Source of the DNA: Vibrio thalassae
Lineage (GTDB): Bacteria > Pseudomonadota > Gammaproteobacteria > Enterobacterales > Vibrionaceae
Direction of reading: 5' to 3'
Length of the DNA stretch: 64,000 bases
NCBI RefSeq assembly: GCF_900089835.1
Contig: NZ_OANU01000022.1
Coordinates: 18,541 to 82,540 of the forward strand
Shown here: positions 36,594-46,470 of the stretch, piece by piece
Position numbering within the stretch: position 1 is the stretch's first letter
Layout of the letters: each line of letters starts with the position of its first letter
The notes under the pieces: generated by a model
Told to the model about the DNA's origin: nothing
What the model saw: only the letters and a program-made list of their open reading frames with translations
Database searches by the model: none
Program-made: the position numbers and the translations under genes

Positions 36594-37949
36594 TTACTTC
36601 AGTGCATCCCACGTTTTTTGGATGTCATCAGCCACGTCTTTTGCGGGTTTGCCGCCACTGTAATCAACCATACCAGTCCAGAACGCCCCTGCACCAATTT
36701 TGCCCGGCATCAAATCAGAGCCATCGAAACGGAATGTTGTTGCATCAAGCAAGATTTCTCCCTGTTTCTTAAGCGTATCGTTACCATATGCCTCAACATT
36801 TGCGCCTTTGTGAGGCGTTAGGAAACCTGATTGGGCCATCCAGATCTCGTGTGCAAGCGGCGATTGCAAGAACTCCATAAATGCACGAGTGCCCTTTGAA
36901 TCCTTTGTGATACTCCACATAGTCCCTGCGCCAAGTACTGGTTTACCCAAATCTTTTGACTCGTAGGCAGGGAAATAGAAGAAATCAACATCTTGACCAA
37001 GCTCTGTCCCTTCTGGAAAGAAAGTCGGAATGAATGAAGCTTGACGGTGCATGTAGCATTTGGGTGGTGAGGTGAACAAACCTTTTGGCGAGTCACGGAA
37101 GTCCGTAGTTGCCACCGCTCTGGAACCGCCATCTACGTATTTATCATTGAGAGCAAACCACCCAAACTCTTCGATAGAATCAACAACCTTCTGGTCGTTG
37201 AACTTCATTTCATTTGTCGTCCACTTATCGTAGTCAGCTGGTGATTGCGTACGAAGCATCATATCTTCAACCCAATCCGTCGCAGGCCAGCCCGTTGCGC
37301 CTCCAGACCCCAAACCAATACACCAAGGTGTTTTCCCATCCTTTACCATTTTTTCCGTTAACGCTTTCAACTCTTCCATGGTTTGAGGCACTTTATACCC
37401 TGCGTCCTCAAAATTTTCGGGCACATACCACACAAGGGATTTGACATCTACCTTGTAAAAGAACCCGAATAGATGTTCTTTTCCATCCTTATCTTCAAAG
37501 GACCCTAAGTCCACCCAAGATGAACCGGCGGCATAGTTGTCCTTGACCCACTGAGCAGTCTCTTCATCCAGAGGCGTCAGAAATCCTTTAGCAGCCAAAT
37601 CTTGCGCTAAGCCGGGTTGAGGAAATATGGCAATGTTTGGCGCACTGCCTGCTTGAACATCGATCGCAATCTGCTGCTCGAAAGAGTCTGAGCCAGAATA
37701 CTCAACATCTGCGCCCGTCGCCTCTTCGAAGTAAGCAATCACACTTTCGACGAGCTCTTTATCTTTCGTTAGCCAAGGGCCAAAAATTGTTATTTTTTCA
37801 CCCTCTAGATTGGTTTTTTTTAAATCATCGTAGCTTTTCCAGTTAAAGCGTTTATCTTCTCCCGGTGCATACTTCAAATCTGCTGCAAAGACAGAGGATG
37901 CAGAAATGGCTACAGCCACTGCGCTGGCGACAAGCATAGAGGTTTTCAT
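36594..37949 (-). CDS. aglE: Alpha-glucoside ABC solute-binding protein (AglE type)
   Basis: 451 residues from the ATG at 37949, chosen over the start six codons upstream because GGAG precedes it and the signal peptide (MKTSMLVASAVAVAISASSVFA) then begins with a basic residue. Mature protein is an extracellular-family-1 binding protein with GEKITIFGPWLTKD and WCIGLGSGGATGWPATDWVED. Periplasmic. First gene of the operon, opposite the LacI regulator. Confidence 0.88.
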   Translation of the reverse strand: MKTSMLVASAVAVAISASSVFAADLKYAPGEDKRFNWKSYDDLKKTNLEGEKITIFGPWLTKDKELVESVIAYFEEATGADVEYSGSDSFEQQIAIDVQAGSAPNIAIFPQPGLAQDLAAKGFLTPLDEETAQWVKDNYAAGSSWVDLGSFEDKDGKEHLFGFFYKVDVKSLVWYVPENFEDAGYKVPQTMEELKALTEKMVKDGKTPWCIGLGSGGATGWPATDWVEDMMLRTQSPADYDKWTTNEMKFNDQKVVDSIEEFGWFALNDKYVDGGSRAVATTDFRDSPKGLFTSPPKCYMHRQASFIPTFFPEGTELGQDVDFFYFPAYESKDLGKPVLGAGTMWSITKDSKGTRAFMEFLQSPLAHEIWMAQSGFLTPHKGANVEAYGNDTLKKQGEILLDATTFRFDGSDLMPGKIGAGAFWTGMVDYSGGKPAKDVADDIQKTWDALK

Positions 37950-38023
37950 TAGTCTAACTCCATTCACAAGAAACTACTTAATTTACCCTTAGGTTCGTTT
38001 ACATCTTCGACCTCGGAATCTTA

Positions 38024-38038
38024 ATCGGTTAAGCCGAT
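38024..38038. promoter_or_regulatory. Probable operator for the LacI-family regulator
   Basis: ATCGGTTAAGCCGAT: arms ATCGGYT in inverted orientation with a 1-nt centre, 75 bp upstream of the binding-protein gene and in the divergent region to the LacI gene. LacI-family operators typically are CG-centred or odd palindromes of this size. Confidence 0.55.
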
Positions 38039-38260
38039 ATACATTACATTATAGCCTGCTTAAAATTTGTTCACTTCATATTTTAAAAACTGTGGATAGC
38101 ATCAATAAAGTCGGCAGCAAAACAAAGTAAAGAGCGCTATAGATCACACAAATTAGATTGACTTTTTGTTTTTGATTTAAAATCGCAACTTAATCGTTTT
38201 AGAATCTGGTCAATGAAATAGGTATTGTTAGCGATCAATTCGACAAGCGAGAAAGTTGAT

Positions 38261-39280
38261 ATGGAACGGAAGAAACCGAATTTGAAAGCCGTGGCTGCGC
38301 GCCTGGGGGTATCGACAGCAACTGTGTCAAACGCGTTTAATCGTCCCAGTCAATTGTCGAAAGCCTTAAGAGAAAGAGTTCTCAATGAATGTAAGGAGCT
38401 TGGTTACACGGGACCCAGCATCACCGCTAGAAGCTTGCGTACCGGAAAAACAGGTATTATTGGAGTACTATTGGCTGACAGCCTAGCGCACAGTTTTACT
38501 GACTCGGTAGCAACCAAATTTTTAAGTGGAATATCAAGAACTCTCGATGATTCACATGTGAACATGCTATTACTTCCATCTAATCGCGAAAATTATCAAT
38601 CCACCCAAGTTGAAACTATCCCTGATAGTTTTATCGTCTACGGAAAGCCCGTAGACTCTGGTGTTATCGATCTGATAACTCGTCAGCACAAACCCGTCGT
38701 TAGTGTGGATTTCTCCCTGCCAGATGTTCCCTCGATAAACATTGACAACATCAAAGCTAGCTACGAGATTGCTAAGCACGCCATTCATAGCTCAGAAGAT
38801 AATGTTCTTATTTTAGCTCTTCGTCTAGAACCCTCTACCTCACTAGCGCTCACCAACCTCGACAATCTATATAGTATTGAAGAATCAGTGTCTCGTTGTC
38901 GATTTGAAGGATACAAGCAGGCACTCTGTGGAAATGGCATTGAATTAGACTTTGAAAACATTTGGCAAATCCATGACCTCGATGAAGGCATATTGAAAAC
39001 AATGCTCCGAGGTGCGCTCACTGGTCCAAAACCAATCGATGTTTTGCTCTGTATGAGCGACAAGATCGCCCTAGCCGCGCTTGAAGTGGTCAGAGAAACC
39101 AACGTAACAGTCCGCATTGTTGGGTTCGACGATATCCCTCAGGCGGAAGAACAAGGGCTAACAACAATCAGACAACCGATCGAGGATAAAGGCCGGATTG
39201 CAGCAAAAATTGCGCTCGGCCAACTACCCTACGAATCTATCCAACTGGATACGAAACTAATTATTCGTTCCAGCAGTTAG
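38261..39280 (+). CDS. LacI-family transcriptional regulator
   Basis: 339 residues from the ATG at 38261 (GAGAAAG upstream); a TTG 12 codons earlier is less likely. N-terminal LacI helix-turn-helix LKAVAARLGVSTATVSNAFN with hinge GPSITARSLRTGK, then a periplasmic-binding-like effector domain. Placed between the divergent transporter operon and the alpha-glucosidase gene, so it is presumably the locus repressor (AglR-like) responding to an alpha-glucoside. Confidence 0.88.
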   Translation: MERKKPNLKAVAARLGVSTATVSNAFNRPSQLSKALRERVLNECKELGYTGPSITARSLRTGKTGIIGVLLADSLAHSFTDSVATKFLSGISRTLDDSHVNMLLLPSNRENYQSTQVETIPDSFIVYGKPVDSGVIDLITRQHKPVVSVDFSLPDVPSINIDNIKASYEIAKHAIHSSEDNVLILALRLEPSTSLALTNLDNLYSIEESVSRCRFEGYKQALCGNGIELDFENIWQIHDLDEGILKTMLRGALTGPKPIDVLLCMSDKIALAALEVVRETNVTVRIVGFDDIPQAEEQGLTTIRQPIEDKGRIAAKIALGQLPYESIQLDTKLIIRSSS

Positions 39281-39312
39281 ACATTACCTCACTTGCTAAG
39301 GAGAATTGGTCC

Positions 39313-40998
39313 ATGAGTACGGAACAACTGGAAAAGCGTTGGTGGCATGACGCCGTCGTTTATCAAATCTATCCAAGAAGTTTCAATGACTCTAACGGAG
39401 ATGGCATTGGTGATATTCCAGGTATCATTGAAAAACTCGATTATATCCAAACGCTAGGCGCAAATGTTATCTGGCTCAGCCCTGTGTATAAATCTCCCAT
39501 GGATGACAATGGTTATGATATTTCTGGCTATCGTGAAATTGCACCAGAATTTGGCACGATGGCGGACATAGAAAAGCTGTTATTCGAAGCGGATAAACGC
39601 GGCATCAAAATTGTCATGGATCTGGTGGTAAACCACACCTCCGATGAACACCCTTGGTTTCTCGAATCCAAGAGCAGTCGAGATAACCCCAAACGCGATT
39701 GGTATATTTGGAAAGATCCTAAACAGGATGGCAGTGAGCCAAACAACTGGGAATCTTTCTTCAAACCTAAAGCGTGGACGCTTGATGAGACGACGGGACA
39801 ATACTACCTACACCTCTTTAGCAATAAACAACCAGACCTAAACTGGGCCAATCCAGAAGTACGTGAAGCCGTCTACGACATGATGCACTTCTGGCTGAAA
39901 AAAGGCTTAGGTGGCTTCCGTATGGATGTCATTAATATGATCGGCAAACCGTCAGACTATCCAGACGCGACCATCTTTGACTCTGGTGTCGCTGGTTGGG
40001 AACATTGGTCAAATAATCTACTGGTTCACCAATATCTACGTGAAATGCACGACAAAGTGCTAAGACATTATGATGTGCTCACCGTTGGTGAAACTCCCTT
40101 TACCACAACGTTAGATGGCCGTTACTATTCTCACCCAGAGCGTAATGAACTTAGCATGATCTTTCAGTTCGAGCACGTTGGTATCGACCGCGAAGAACAC
40201 AATGCGGTGAAGAAAGATTTCGATTTAGTTCAGTATAAAGAAATCATGTCTCGCTGGCAGGAAGACTTATACCAGAGAGGTTGGAACAGCGTGTATTGGA
40301 GTAATCACGACCAACCTCGTACGGTATCGCGTTATGGCTCTGACTCTCCTGAATATCGCATCATCAGTGCAAAAATGCTTGGCACGGTTTTACATATGAT
40401 GAGCGGCACCCCCTATATTTATCAAGGTGAAGAGATAGGCATGACCAATAAGCACTTCAATAACATCGAAGAGTTTAATGACCTCATGGCGAAGTTCCAT
40501 TACCAGAAGATGATTGAGCGTGGCGTTTCCAATGATGATGCGATTGAGTTTTTAAACTACTTCTCTCGTGACCATGCTCGTGTCCCAGTGCAGTGGGATA
40601 CAAAAGATCATGCAGGTTTCACTACAGGCACGCCTTGGCTCCCAGTGAATGAAAACTATGTTGAGATCAATGCAGAACAAGCGGTTAACGACGAGGATTC
40701 CATTTATCATCATTATCGCCAGCTTATCCAGCTGCGCCAAGGTGAAGAATATGGGGATGTTGTAGTTTATGGCAATCATACCTTACTCGACCCACAAGAC
40801 GGTGAAGTCTACGCATACATTCGCTCGAGCGGCGAAAAGTCTTTGCTTATCATTGCTAACTTTACCGATAGTACCTTACAGAGAACCTATCAATACGGTG
40901 TGAAACAAGTCGTACTAAATAACTATGATGATGCACCAAGCTCAATACACGAGCTAGTTTTGAAGCCTTATCAAGCCATAATCATTGATATTGAATAA
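39313..40998 (+). CDS. Alpha-glucosidase (glycoside hydrolase family 13)
   Basis: 561 residues, cytoplasmic (no signal peptide). GH13 order: catalytic barrel with domain B, C-terminal beta domain. Catalytic triad: nucleophile Asp205 in GGFRMDVINMIGK, acid/base Glu260 in TVGETPF, transition-state Asp333 in YWSNHDQPRT. Region I is DLVVNHTSDEH. It hydrolyses imported alpha-glucosides (oligo-1,6-glucosidase or sucrose/maltose type). 32 bp after the regulator with AAGGAG. Completes the agl locus. Confidence 0.92.
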   Translation: MSTEQLEKRWWHDAVVYQIYPRSFNDSNGDGIGDIPGIIEKLDYIQTLGANVIWLSPVYKSPMDDNGYDISGYREIAPEFGTMADIEKLLFEADKRGIKIVMDLVVNHTSDEHPWFLESKSSRDNPKRDWYIWKDPKQDGSEPNNWESFFKPKAWTLDETTGQYYLHLFSNKQPDLNWANPEVREAVYDMMHFWLKKGLGGFRMDVINMIGKPSDYPDATIFDSGVAGWEHWSNNLLVHQYLREMHDKVLRHYDVLTVGETPFTTTLDGRYYSHPERNELSMIFQFEHVGIDREEHNAVKKDFDLVQYKEIMSRWQEDLYQRGWNSVYWSNHDQPRTVSRYGSDSPEYRIISAKMLGTVLHMMSGTPYIYQGEEIGMTNKHFNNIEEFNDLMAKFHYQKMIERGVSNDDAIEFLNYFSRDHARVPVQWDTKDHAGFTTGTPWLPVNENYVEINAEQAVNDEDSIYHHYRQLIQLRQGEEYGDVVVYGNHTLLDPQDGEVYAYIRSSGEKSLLIIANFTDSTLQRTYQYGVKQVVLNNYDDAPSSIHELVLKPYQAIIIDIE

Positions 40999-41011
40999 CT
41001 GAGGCAAATGT

Positions 41012-41047
41012 AAAAAAAGCAGCGATTAACAACATCGTTGCTTTTTT
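41012..41047 (+). terminator. Intrinsic terminator after the alpha-glucosidase
   Basis: GCAGCGAT (41019-41026) pairs with ATCGTTGC (41034-41041) with one G-U pair; flanked by AAAAAAA upstream and TTTTTT downstream, so it works in both directions. Confidence 0.85.
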
Positions 41048-41072
41048 GTTGAGGTACAACAATACCTTAATA

Positions 41073-41303
41073 AACCGTGGTTCTCTGACCTTTTGGATTG
41101 ATGAGGATACGATAGCTTAGTGGAAACAACGGAATGGCTATCATGAGCGCTCGCTATAAGAGGCAGCAATATAGAGTGAAACAGTTGTTAGGTGGGAAGT
41201 TAAGCCAGAGAAACTACAACGCTCAAGTTGGCGAGACTTAAGCTATGATCCACTGACTAAGCTCAAAGGGCTCGGTATGCCTAAAACTCAGCATGTTGTT
41301 TAA
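41073..41303 (+). pseudogene. IS5-family transposase remnant
   Basis: Degenerate reading: NRGSLTFWIDEDTIA then a stop and WKQRNG, a large internal deletion, then RYKRQQYRVKQLLGGKLSQR, NYNAQVGET, a stop, and after a frame change LTKLKGLGMPKTQHVV and stop. These are the N-terminal and C-terminal landmarks of IS5-type transposases with the DDE core missing. A hairpin (41313-41331, AACATGGC/GCCATGTT) follows. The element is dead; no clear terminal inverted repeats remain. Confidence 0.75.
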
Positions 41304-41452
41304 GAACGGCTCAACATGGCGCTGCCATGTTTTCTTACCGAATTACGCAACAAAGCCAATGTCACTCAAAATGCTATTAGCTAACGAAGTCACTAGACAA
41401 AATGCCGTAGCAATAGAGAACTAACACTATCGTGTCGTTCTATAATGCTACG

Positions 41453-42229
41453 TTATTTCGATTCGAACTTATCGGTCTCAATAAAGTTCAGTACCAATGA
41501 GGTTACATAAGGATCTCGACGTAGCCTATCGTGTTTGATATCTACTTCAATAAAATCTCGCATACCGTCCAGTTTTGTGGATTCCACCGAGACTAGCCCA
41601 TCGTTGCTTTTGCTGAACATGCCACTGAAAACCGGGTAGCTTTGCGTACCTGCTATGACACCAAAATCGTAGTTTGGGTTTGGCAAACTATTTGGGAATG
41701 AATTAGGACTGGTTGTTAGCGATTCAGCGGTGCCACCCACTAGAGATAACATCCAAGTGTCCGAGAAGAAATCTGCAACATCACTACCATGGTTGGGAGT
41801 ACCAACAAACACCACTTTTCCCATCTCCGATGAGTCGACAAAATCGGGATGCTGTGCCAAGTACGAGCGGATCACTAATCCGCCTAATGAATGCCCAACA
41901 AAATGGATTTTTGACTGATTAGTGACAAGGTTTTTTGAGTGATTAAATTCGTCAATACATCGAGAGAGCTCCTTGGCACTCTCGGCAAGCGTATTTTCAA
42001 TAGGCTGGCGAAGCGTTGGGTAATTCACGACACAGACTTGATAACCTTGCTTGGCAATACTTTTTGACATGTTTTGCATCGACCAAGCGCTTCTCGCTAA
42101 ACCGTGCACTACAACAACTTGATCTAAGTGGTGTGCATTTAGCTCACTATCGACGGTTTCTATCTCCGGCTTACTGCAACCTACTAAAGCAAGAGCAGTC
42201 AATATTGCCATACTGACTTTCCACTTCAT
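41453..42229 (-). CDS. Lipase-like alpha/beta-hydrolase lipoprotein
   Basis: 258 residues. Lipoprotein signal peptide with lipobox LVGC (Cys at about residue 18). Oxyanion stretch VVVVHGLARSAWSM, nucleophile elbow IHFVGHSLGGLVIRSY (Ser about residue 113), and a C-terminal DGLVSVESTKLDG with likely catalytic Asp and a His in KHDRL. Membrane-anchored lipase or esterase. Monocistronic. Confidence 0.85.
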   Translation of the reverse strand: MKWKVSMAILTALALVGCSKPEIETVDSELNAHHLDQVVVVHGLARSAWSMQNMSKSIAKQGYQVCVVNYPTLRQPIENTLAESAKELSRCIDEFNHSKNLVTNQSKIHFVGHSLGGLVIRSYLAQHPDFVDSSEMGKVVFVGTPNHGSDVADFFSDTWMLSLVGGTAESLTTSPNSFPNSLPNPNYDFGVIAGTQSYPVFSGMFSKSNDGLVSVESTKLDGMRDFIEVDIKHDRLRRDPYVTSLVLNFIETDKFESK

Positions 42230-42762
42230 TCTATGCCTCCTAACGTCGATACCACCCCCAGAATATCAAAGTGGTTTAACCACTTCTACACTATCTCTGT
42301 AAGACTTTCATTCCAAATCTAAGTAAATTTACAAAAAATGAAAAACCACTTTACCGCCGAGTTTTTAAACTGTTATTCAATGTGCTGGAGTATAAAAGCT
42401 AGCAATTCAAGATTGATGCGCTCATTACTCTCCGAACGCAAAGAATTCTTATTCCATTCACCGTTTTTATATGTCCATCACTAACAAAATTACTGCGATA
42501 TTAACCCTCGGTATCATATAGATATATTAGATTACGGACTTATTAGCGAATTTTAAGCCTTAGTCGCTCTTTTCCTATCTAATGCTTAGAAATAGTCTTT
42601 CTTTCCCAATTTACATTCACCACATCAATATAAAACCTGTTTGATATGCATTCCAAACTTTCTAAGGTGTTGAAGAGTGCACTCATTTAATTCCAATTTG
42701 ATCCGCCTATTAGATGTTGCGACCTGAGCTCGTAACAGGCGTAAATAACAAAGGAATATATT
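42230..42762. other. Long intergenic region with one palindrome
   Basis: 533 bp between the divergent lipase and the secreted CBM6 protein gene. The one clear element is a palindrome AAGTGGTT-T-AACCACTT at 42269-42285, 40 bp upstream of the lipase gene and possibly an operator. Otherwise AT-rich with no open frame, RNA or terminator recognised. The length suggests regulated promoters. Confidence 0.4.
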
Positions 42763-44616
42763 ATGAGAACAAGATTAAATTACCCTGCAATGATTCTCCC
42801 CGCATTGATGTTTGGGATGCTGCTGAATACCTCACTGACCTTCGCCAATGTCGATTCTGATGGCGATGGTGTCCCCGACCTTGAAGATATTTATCCCTGG
42901 GACGACACCAAGTCTGCCTTACCTATTCACCGATTACCTTCCATTGTGGAAGCGGAAGATTATGACCTTGGTGGACCAGGCATCGCCTACTTTGACAAAG
43001 AACCAGAGAACCGTGGGGGAAAGCAATACCGTAACGATGGTGTGGATTTCTCTACTCACAGTGATGGGCAGGTACACGTTGGCTGGTTTGCGCGCGACGA
43101 ATGGATGAACTACACCGTGCAAGTCGAAGAGGGTGCCTACTACGAATTCTCTGCTTGGTTAGGCTCATCTGCCGACAAAACCAAACATGTAGAACTGCGT
43201 AAGGGCACAGAAGTGTTGTTCCGGATTCCATTCCTTTCCTCCACCCAGATTACTCGCGAATTTGAGCAAACCTCACCTCAGACCATTTGGTTAACTAAAG
43301 GGGAACATACGTTTACGCTCGCAGCAGTAGAAGGTTCAATCCGTATTGATCGCTTGCAGTTTTACTTATCGCCCCTTTCCAAAGACTCTGATAATGACGG
43401 TGTCGTTGATGCCGAAGATGCCTTTCCCTATGACCCTACCGAAGCTATCGACACGGACAGCGATGGCATTGGAAATAACAAGGACACCGACGATGATGGA
43501 GATGGTGTTGCCGATATAGACGATGATTATCCACTTGACCCAGAAAGATGGAAAAATGAGGTCACCATTATCTCCCCAGATAGCTGCAATGGTTTTGAGA
43601 ACCAAGCACTACTATGCAATGTGTTAGCAAACGACCTAGACCCTGAAGGTGATGAACTAACCATCGTCATTGCATCTGAACCAAACTATGGAACAGTTAC
43701 CGTTGTCGAAGGACAAATACTATATCAGCCAAATGCTGACTTTGTCAGCCTAGATGGCTTCTTCTACCATGTAGAAGACGGATTTAACCGATCGCAACCA
43801 GCTTGGGTCGACATTCAAATCGACCGAACCACGACAATCGAAAATCCAGCCGCCATATACACTGCTGGTTGGGAAAACGGTCTGGCAGACTCCGGCTTAC
43901 CTGGGGAACTTACCCCCTCTTTTTCTAGTAGTTACGACTCACTCACCAAAATACCCGCCAGCTATCACTATTACGAGGTAGCTCAAGTAGATTGGGCTCG
44001 CACAGGTAATCATGTGATGAAGTTTTACGGCGAGCCACCCGCTTATCGAAGCGAAACCGCCTTTATGGATGGCCGCTATCAGTATGCACCGGGCGATGAC
44101 TTCTATTTTAGTGCCAATATTCGCCCCGATGCATCTTGGCAGACCATCACTAAGTACTCCATTATCTTGGCGCAGTGGAAGTCATTCAGCTCTGGTCCTC
44201 ACGCAGCAGTACGTCTAAGCAATGATGGGCTTTTCAAACTCAGCTTCCACGCACCTAACTATCCGGTGATCGATTTAGGCGTTGCACCACAAGATCAATG
44301 GACTGATATTCGTATCTACTTTAAAAAGTCTTTGGCCGACGATGGGCAAGTAAAAGTCTGGGTCAATGGTGAGCTGAAGCTCGACCGAAAAGGTAAAAAC
44401 ATGCTGATTGGCAATAATGGCTACACCAAGATCGGAATGTATACCGAAATTCGCAGTCCAAGGACAATCTATTTCGACAACGTTTCTGTCTCCAAAGCCA
44501 TCAATAGACAGTTGGATGCTTGGGGACGCTCCCCCGTGGATGGTATCTATAATGACAGTGACGACGACGGTAAAAGTAATGGCTTAGATCCGTATCCATT
44601 TGATCCAGAACGTTAG
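42763..44616 (+). CDS. Secreted CBM6 / TSP3 / polysaccharide-lyase-like protein
   Basis: 617 residues. Signal peptide (about 1-29, ending LTFA), calcium-binding thrombospondin type-3-like repeat DSDGDGVPDLEDIYPWD (about 32-48), CBM6 (about 55-200; IVEAEDYD, GVDF, RIDRLQFY), more TSP3 repeats (DSDNDGVVDAEDAFP..., about 206-265), an immunoglobulin/cadherin-like linker (about 270-352), then a jelly-roll domain (about 360-590: YTAGWENGLADSG, DDFYFSANIRPD, WTDIRIYFKKS, VKVWVNGELKLDRKG). The last resembles the polysaccharide-lyase/heparin-lyase-I-like fold that also includes glucuronan lyases. A C-terminal TSP3 repeat closes it. Inference: extracellular uronate-polysaccharide lyase. Confidence 0.7.
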   Translation: MRTRLNYPAMILPALMFGMLLNTSLTFANVDSDGDGVPDLEDIYPWDDTKSALPIHRLPSIVEAEDYDLGGPGIAYFDKEPENRGGKQYRNDGVDFSTHSDGQVHVGWFARDEWMNYTVQVEEGAYYEFSAWLGSSADKTKHVELRKGTEVLFRIPFLSSTQITREFEQTSPQTIWLTKGEHTFTLAAVEGSIRIDRLQFYLSPLSKDSDNDGVVDAEDAFPYDPTEAIDTDSDGIGNNKDTDDDGDGVADIDDDYPLDPERWKNEVTIISPDSCNGFENQALLCNVLANDLDPEGDELTIVIASEPNYGTVTVVEGQILYQPNADFVSLDGFFYHVEDGFNRSQPAWVDIQIDRTTTIENPAAIYTAGWENGLADSGLPGELTPSFSSSYDSLTKIPASYHYYEVAQVDWARTGNHVMKFYGEPPAYRSETAFMDGRYQYAPGDDFYFSANIRPDASWQTITKYSIILAQWKSFSSGPHAAVRLSNDGLFKLSFHAPNYPVIDLGVAPQDQWTDIRIYFKKSLADDGQVKVWVNGELKLDRKGKNMLIGNNGYTKIGMYTEIRSPRTIYFDNVSVSKAINRQLDAWGRSPVDGIYNDSDDDGKSNGLDPYPFDPER

Positions 44617-44632
44617 CCTTTGTCACTCTTGC

Positions 44633-44656
44633 AGCGACGGTGTGAGAACCGTCGCT
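44633..44656. terminator. Hairpin between convergent genes
   Basis: AGCGACGG (44633-44640) pairs with CCGTCGCT (44649-44656), 8-nt loop. No U-tract, but positioned between the stops of the secreted protein and the GNAT gene. Confidence 0.5.
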
Positions 44657-44675
44657 GAGCTAACCCACAACACTG

Positions 44676-44915
44676 CTATCTATTCAAGAATCTAGCCACA
44701 TACCAACAGTCGGCTTCAATCTGGTAGCCTTGCTCTCTAGCCCAAGCAAGACCGTGATCGACTAACTGTTTTGCAGAGCCCTTTCCACGCTGTGATTCTG
44801 GCACAAAGGTGTGGTTAAAATTAACCGTATTACCCGAAAGCTTGTAATTCAATACCGAGTCTTGCCCGTTCGAAGAAAGTACAAATCTTTGTCTATCCAG
44901 TTGATGTTCAATCAT
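44676..44915 (-). CDS. Small GNAT-family N-acetyltransferase
   Basis: 79 residues, the size of the minimal GNAT domain (YjdJ/NATD1 type). Starts MIEHQLDRQRFVLSSNG; acetyl-CoA binding FNHTFVPESQRGKGSAKQLV; C-terminal ADCWYVARFL. Overlaps the HD gene by 4 nt and shares an operon with it and the PhzF gene. Confidence 0.85.
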   Translation of the reverse strand: MIEHQLDRQRFVLSSNGQDSVLNYKLSGNTVNFNHTFVPESQRGKGSAKQLVDHGLAWAREQGYQIEADCWYVARFLNR

Positions 44916-45544
44916 GATATTTCGTGCCCTAGCTGCGCTAAATACTGTTTCATAAACGCCACTCTACTGATTGCTTCCTGTTTACCCGCGTCGGTTTTCA
45001 TTGTATCTGCAATGGAAAATAGCTTGATGTAAAAATGGTCAATAGTGAACTTAGCGTCGTCGGGAGAGCGCTCGAGGCAAAAAGGATCGTCAATATGATA
45101 CAAAGTTCGACCTAGACTGGTCGCAACCTGAATACAACGCGTAACACCAATAGCACCTAATGCATCTAATCGGTCGGCATCTTGTACTACTCGCGCTTCA
45201 ACAGAGTCGGTTGAGATATTGGCAGAAAAACTGTGTGCGACAATCGCATGGTGAATAGCATCAATATGCTGCTCTGGATAACCTATCGTTCTCAAAAACT
45301 GACACGCTTTATGTGCAGCGATAGTTGAACTGCTTGAACGTTCTGGATGATCCTTAGGATAGGTGAAGCAATCGTGCAGATAGGCCGCAGGAATAACCAC
45401 ATCCAGATTGGCGTTTTCTGTCACTGATAAGCGTTTAGCACAATTAACGACACGCAGTACATGGTTAAGATCATGCGCCGCATCAGTGATCATTTCCGCT
45501 TGAATAAAATCCAGAAACTGAGGAATCCATTTCTCATTAAACAC
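44912..45544 (-). CDS. HD-domain phosphohydrolase (YedJ-like)
   Basis: 210 residues. Metal ligands: His in HDLNHVLRV, the HD pair in AYLHDCFTYPKD, and the last Asp in VVQDADRLDALGAIG. Cytoplasmic metal-dependent phosphohydrolase of unknown nucleotide substrate. Overlaps the PhzF gene by 8 nt. Confidence 0.88.
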   Translation of the reverse strand: MFNEKWIPQFLDFIQAEMITDAAHDLNHVLRVVNCAKRLSVTENANLDVVIPAAYLHDCFTYPKDHPERSSSSTIAAHKACQFLRTIGYPEQHIDAIHHAIVAHSFSANISTDSVEARVVQDADRLDALGAIGVTRCIQVATSLGRTLYHIDDPFCLERSPDDAKFTIDHFYIKLFSIADTMKTDAGKQEAISRVAFMKQYLAQLGHEIS

Positions 45545-46337
45545 GGATAGTACCTTTTATAAGCGTAATCGCTTGACCACTGAGCTCAATACGGTCTTGT
45601 TTCAACATCATGCCAACGTAGCCTCCGCGCTCAGAGTCTTGATAACCGGTGAGCGAACATTTATTGAGTTTGTCTGCCCAGTAAGGCGCTAGTGCGCAAT
45701 AAGCCGACCCCGTAACAGGATCCTCATTGACTCCAACCCAAGGAGCAAAATAGCGAGCAATGAAATCCACATCACTGCGCTCAGACTTGGCCGTTACCGC
45801 CATGGCGCGACCTTCACATTGGATAAGAGCTTGGAAATTTGGAGTAAGATGATGCAAACGCTCTTCACTTTTTATTACCAGTAAATCTTTACCACTTTCA
45901 AACTCACCCCAGTACTCGATATCGTCTTCTTTTAGACCAAGAGCTTCCAATTTCGCAAGTGAACGTTCTGCCCTATCATTTGCGGGATAAATAGGGAAAT
46001 CTAAAGAAATACGCTCACCCACTTTTTGTGCATGAAGTTCTCCAGAGAGGGTTTGAAAACTGCATTTGCCATCTTCTGCCAACAGTCCTATCTCATCTAA
46101 CACATTGACCGTAGCCAGAGTGCCATGGCCACAAAGTGCCACCTCCACTTGCGGGGTAAACCAACGTAAGCGATTGTCGGTTAATGAGAGGAACGCCGTT
46201 TCTGATATCGCCATTTCCTTAGCAATCGCGAGCATTAATGAGGCGGGTAACGCCTCTTGAGTAACACAGACACCAGCAGGATTTCCCTTAAAGGGTTCGC
46301 TAGTGAATGCATTGACTTGATAGATATCTAAATGCAT
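45537..46337 (-). CDS. PhzF-family isomerase
   Basis: 266 residues. Diaminopimelate-epimerase-like fold; the catalytic Glu is in EMAISETAFLS (about residue 45), with NPAGVC near the N-terminus and GVNEDPVTGSAYC in the second half. The phenazine role is specific to PhzF proper; here there are no phenazine genes, so this is a general PhzF-like isomerase of unknown substrate. Confidence 0.88.
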   Translation of the reverse strand: MHLDIYQVNAFTSEPFKGNPAGVCVTQEALPASLMLAIAKEMAISETAFLSLTDNRLRWFTPQVEVALCGHGTLATVNVLDEIGLLAEDGKCSFQTLSGELHAQKVGERISLDFPIYPANDRAERSLAKLEALGLKEDDIEYWGEFESGKDLLVIKSEERLHHLTPNFQALIQCEGRAMAVTAKSERSDVDFIARYFAPWVGVNEDPVTGSAYCALAPYWADKLNKCSLTGYQDSERGGYVGMMLKQDRIELSGQAITLIKGTIRV

Positions 46338-46470
46338 GACAACTCCTTATGGACCATTACTACTTTATAGGATAGATAACATAATCGCGAGTGGAGTTTA
46401 AATTGTTATGAAGGCTGATCTCGTTTGTTATGACTTCGTAAGTAACAAAAACAATCTAAACGTTACCATT

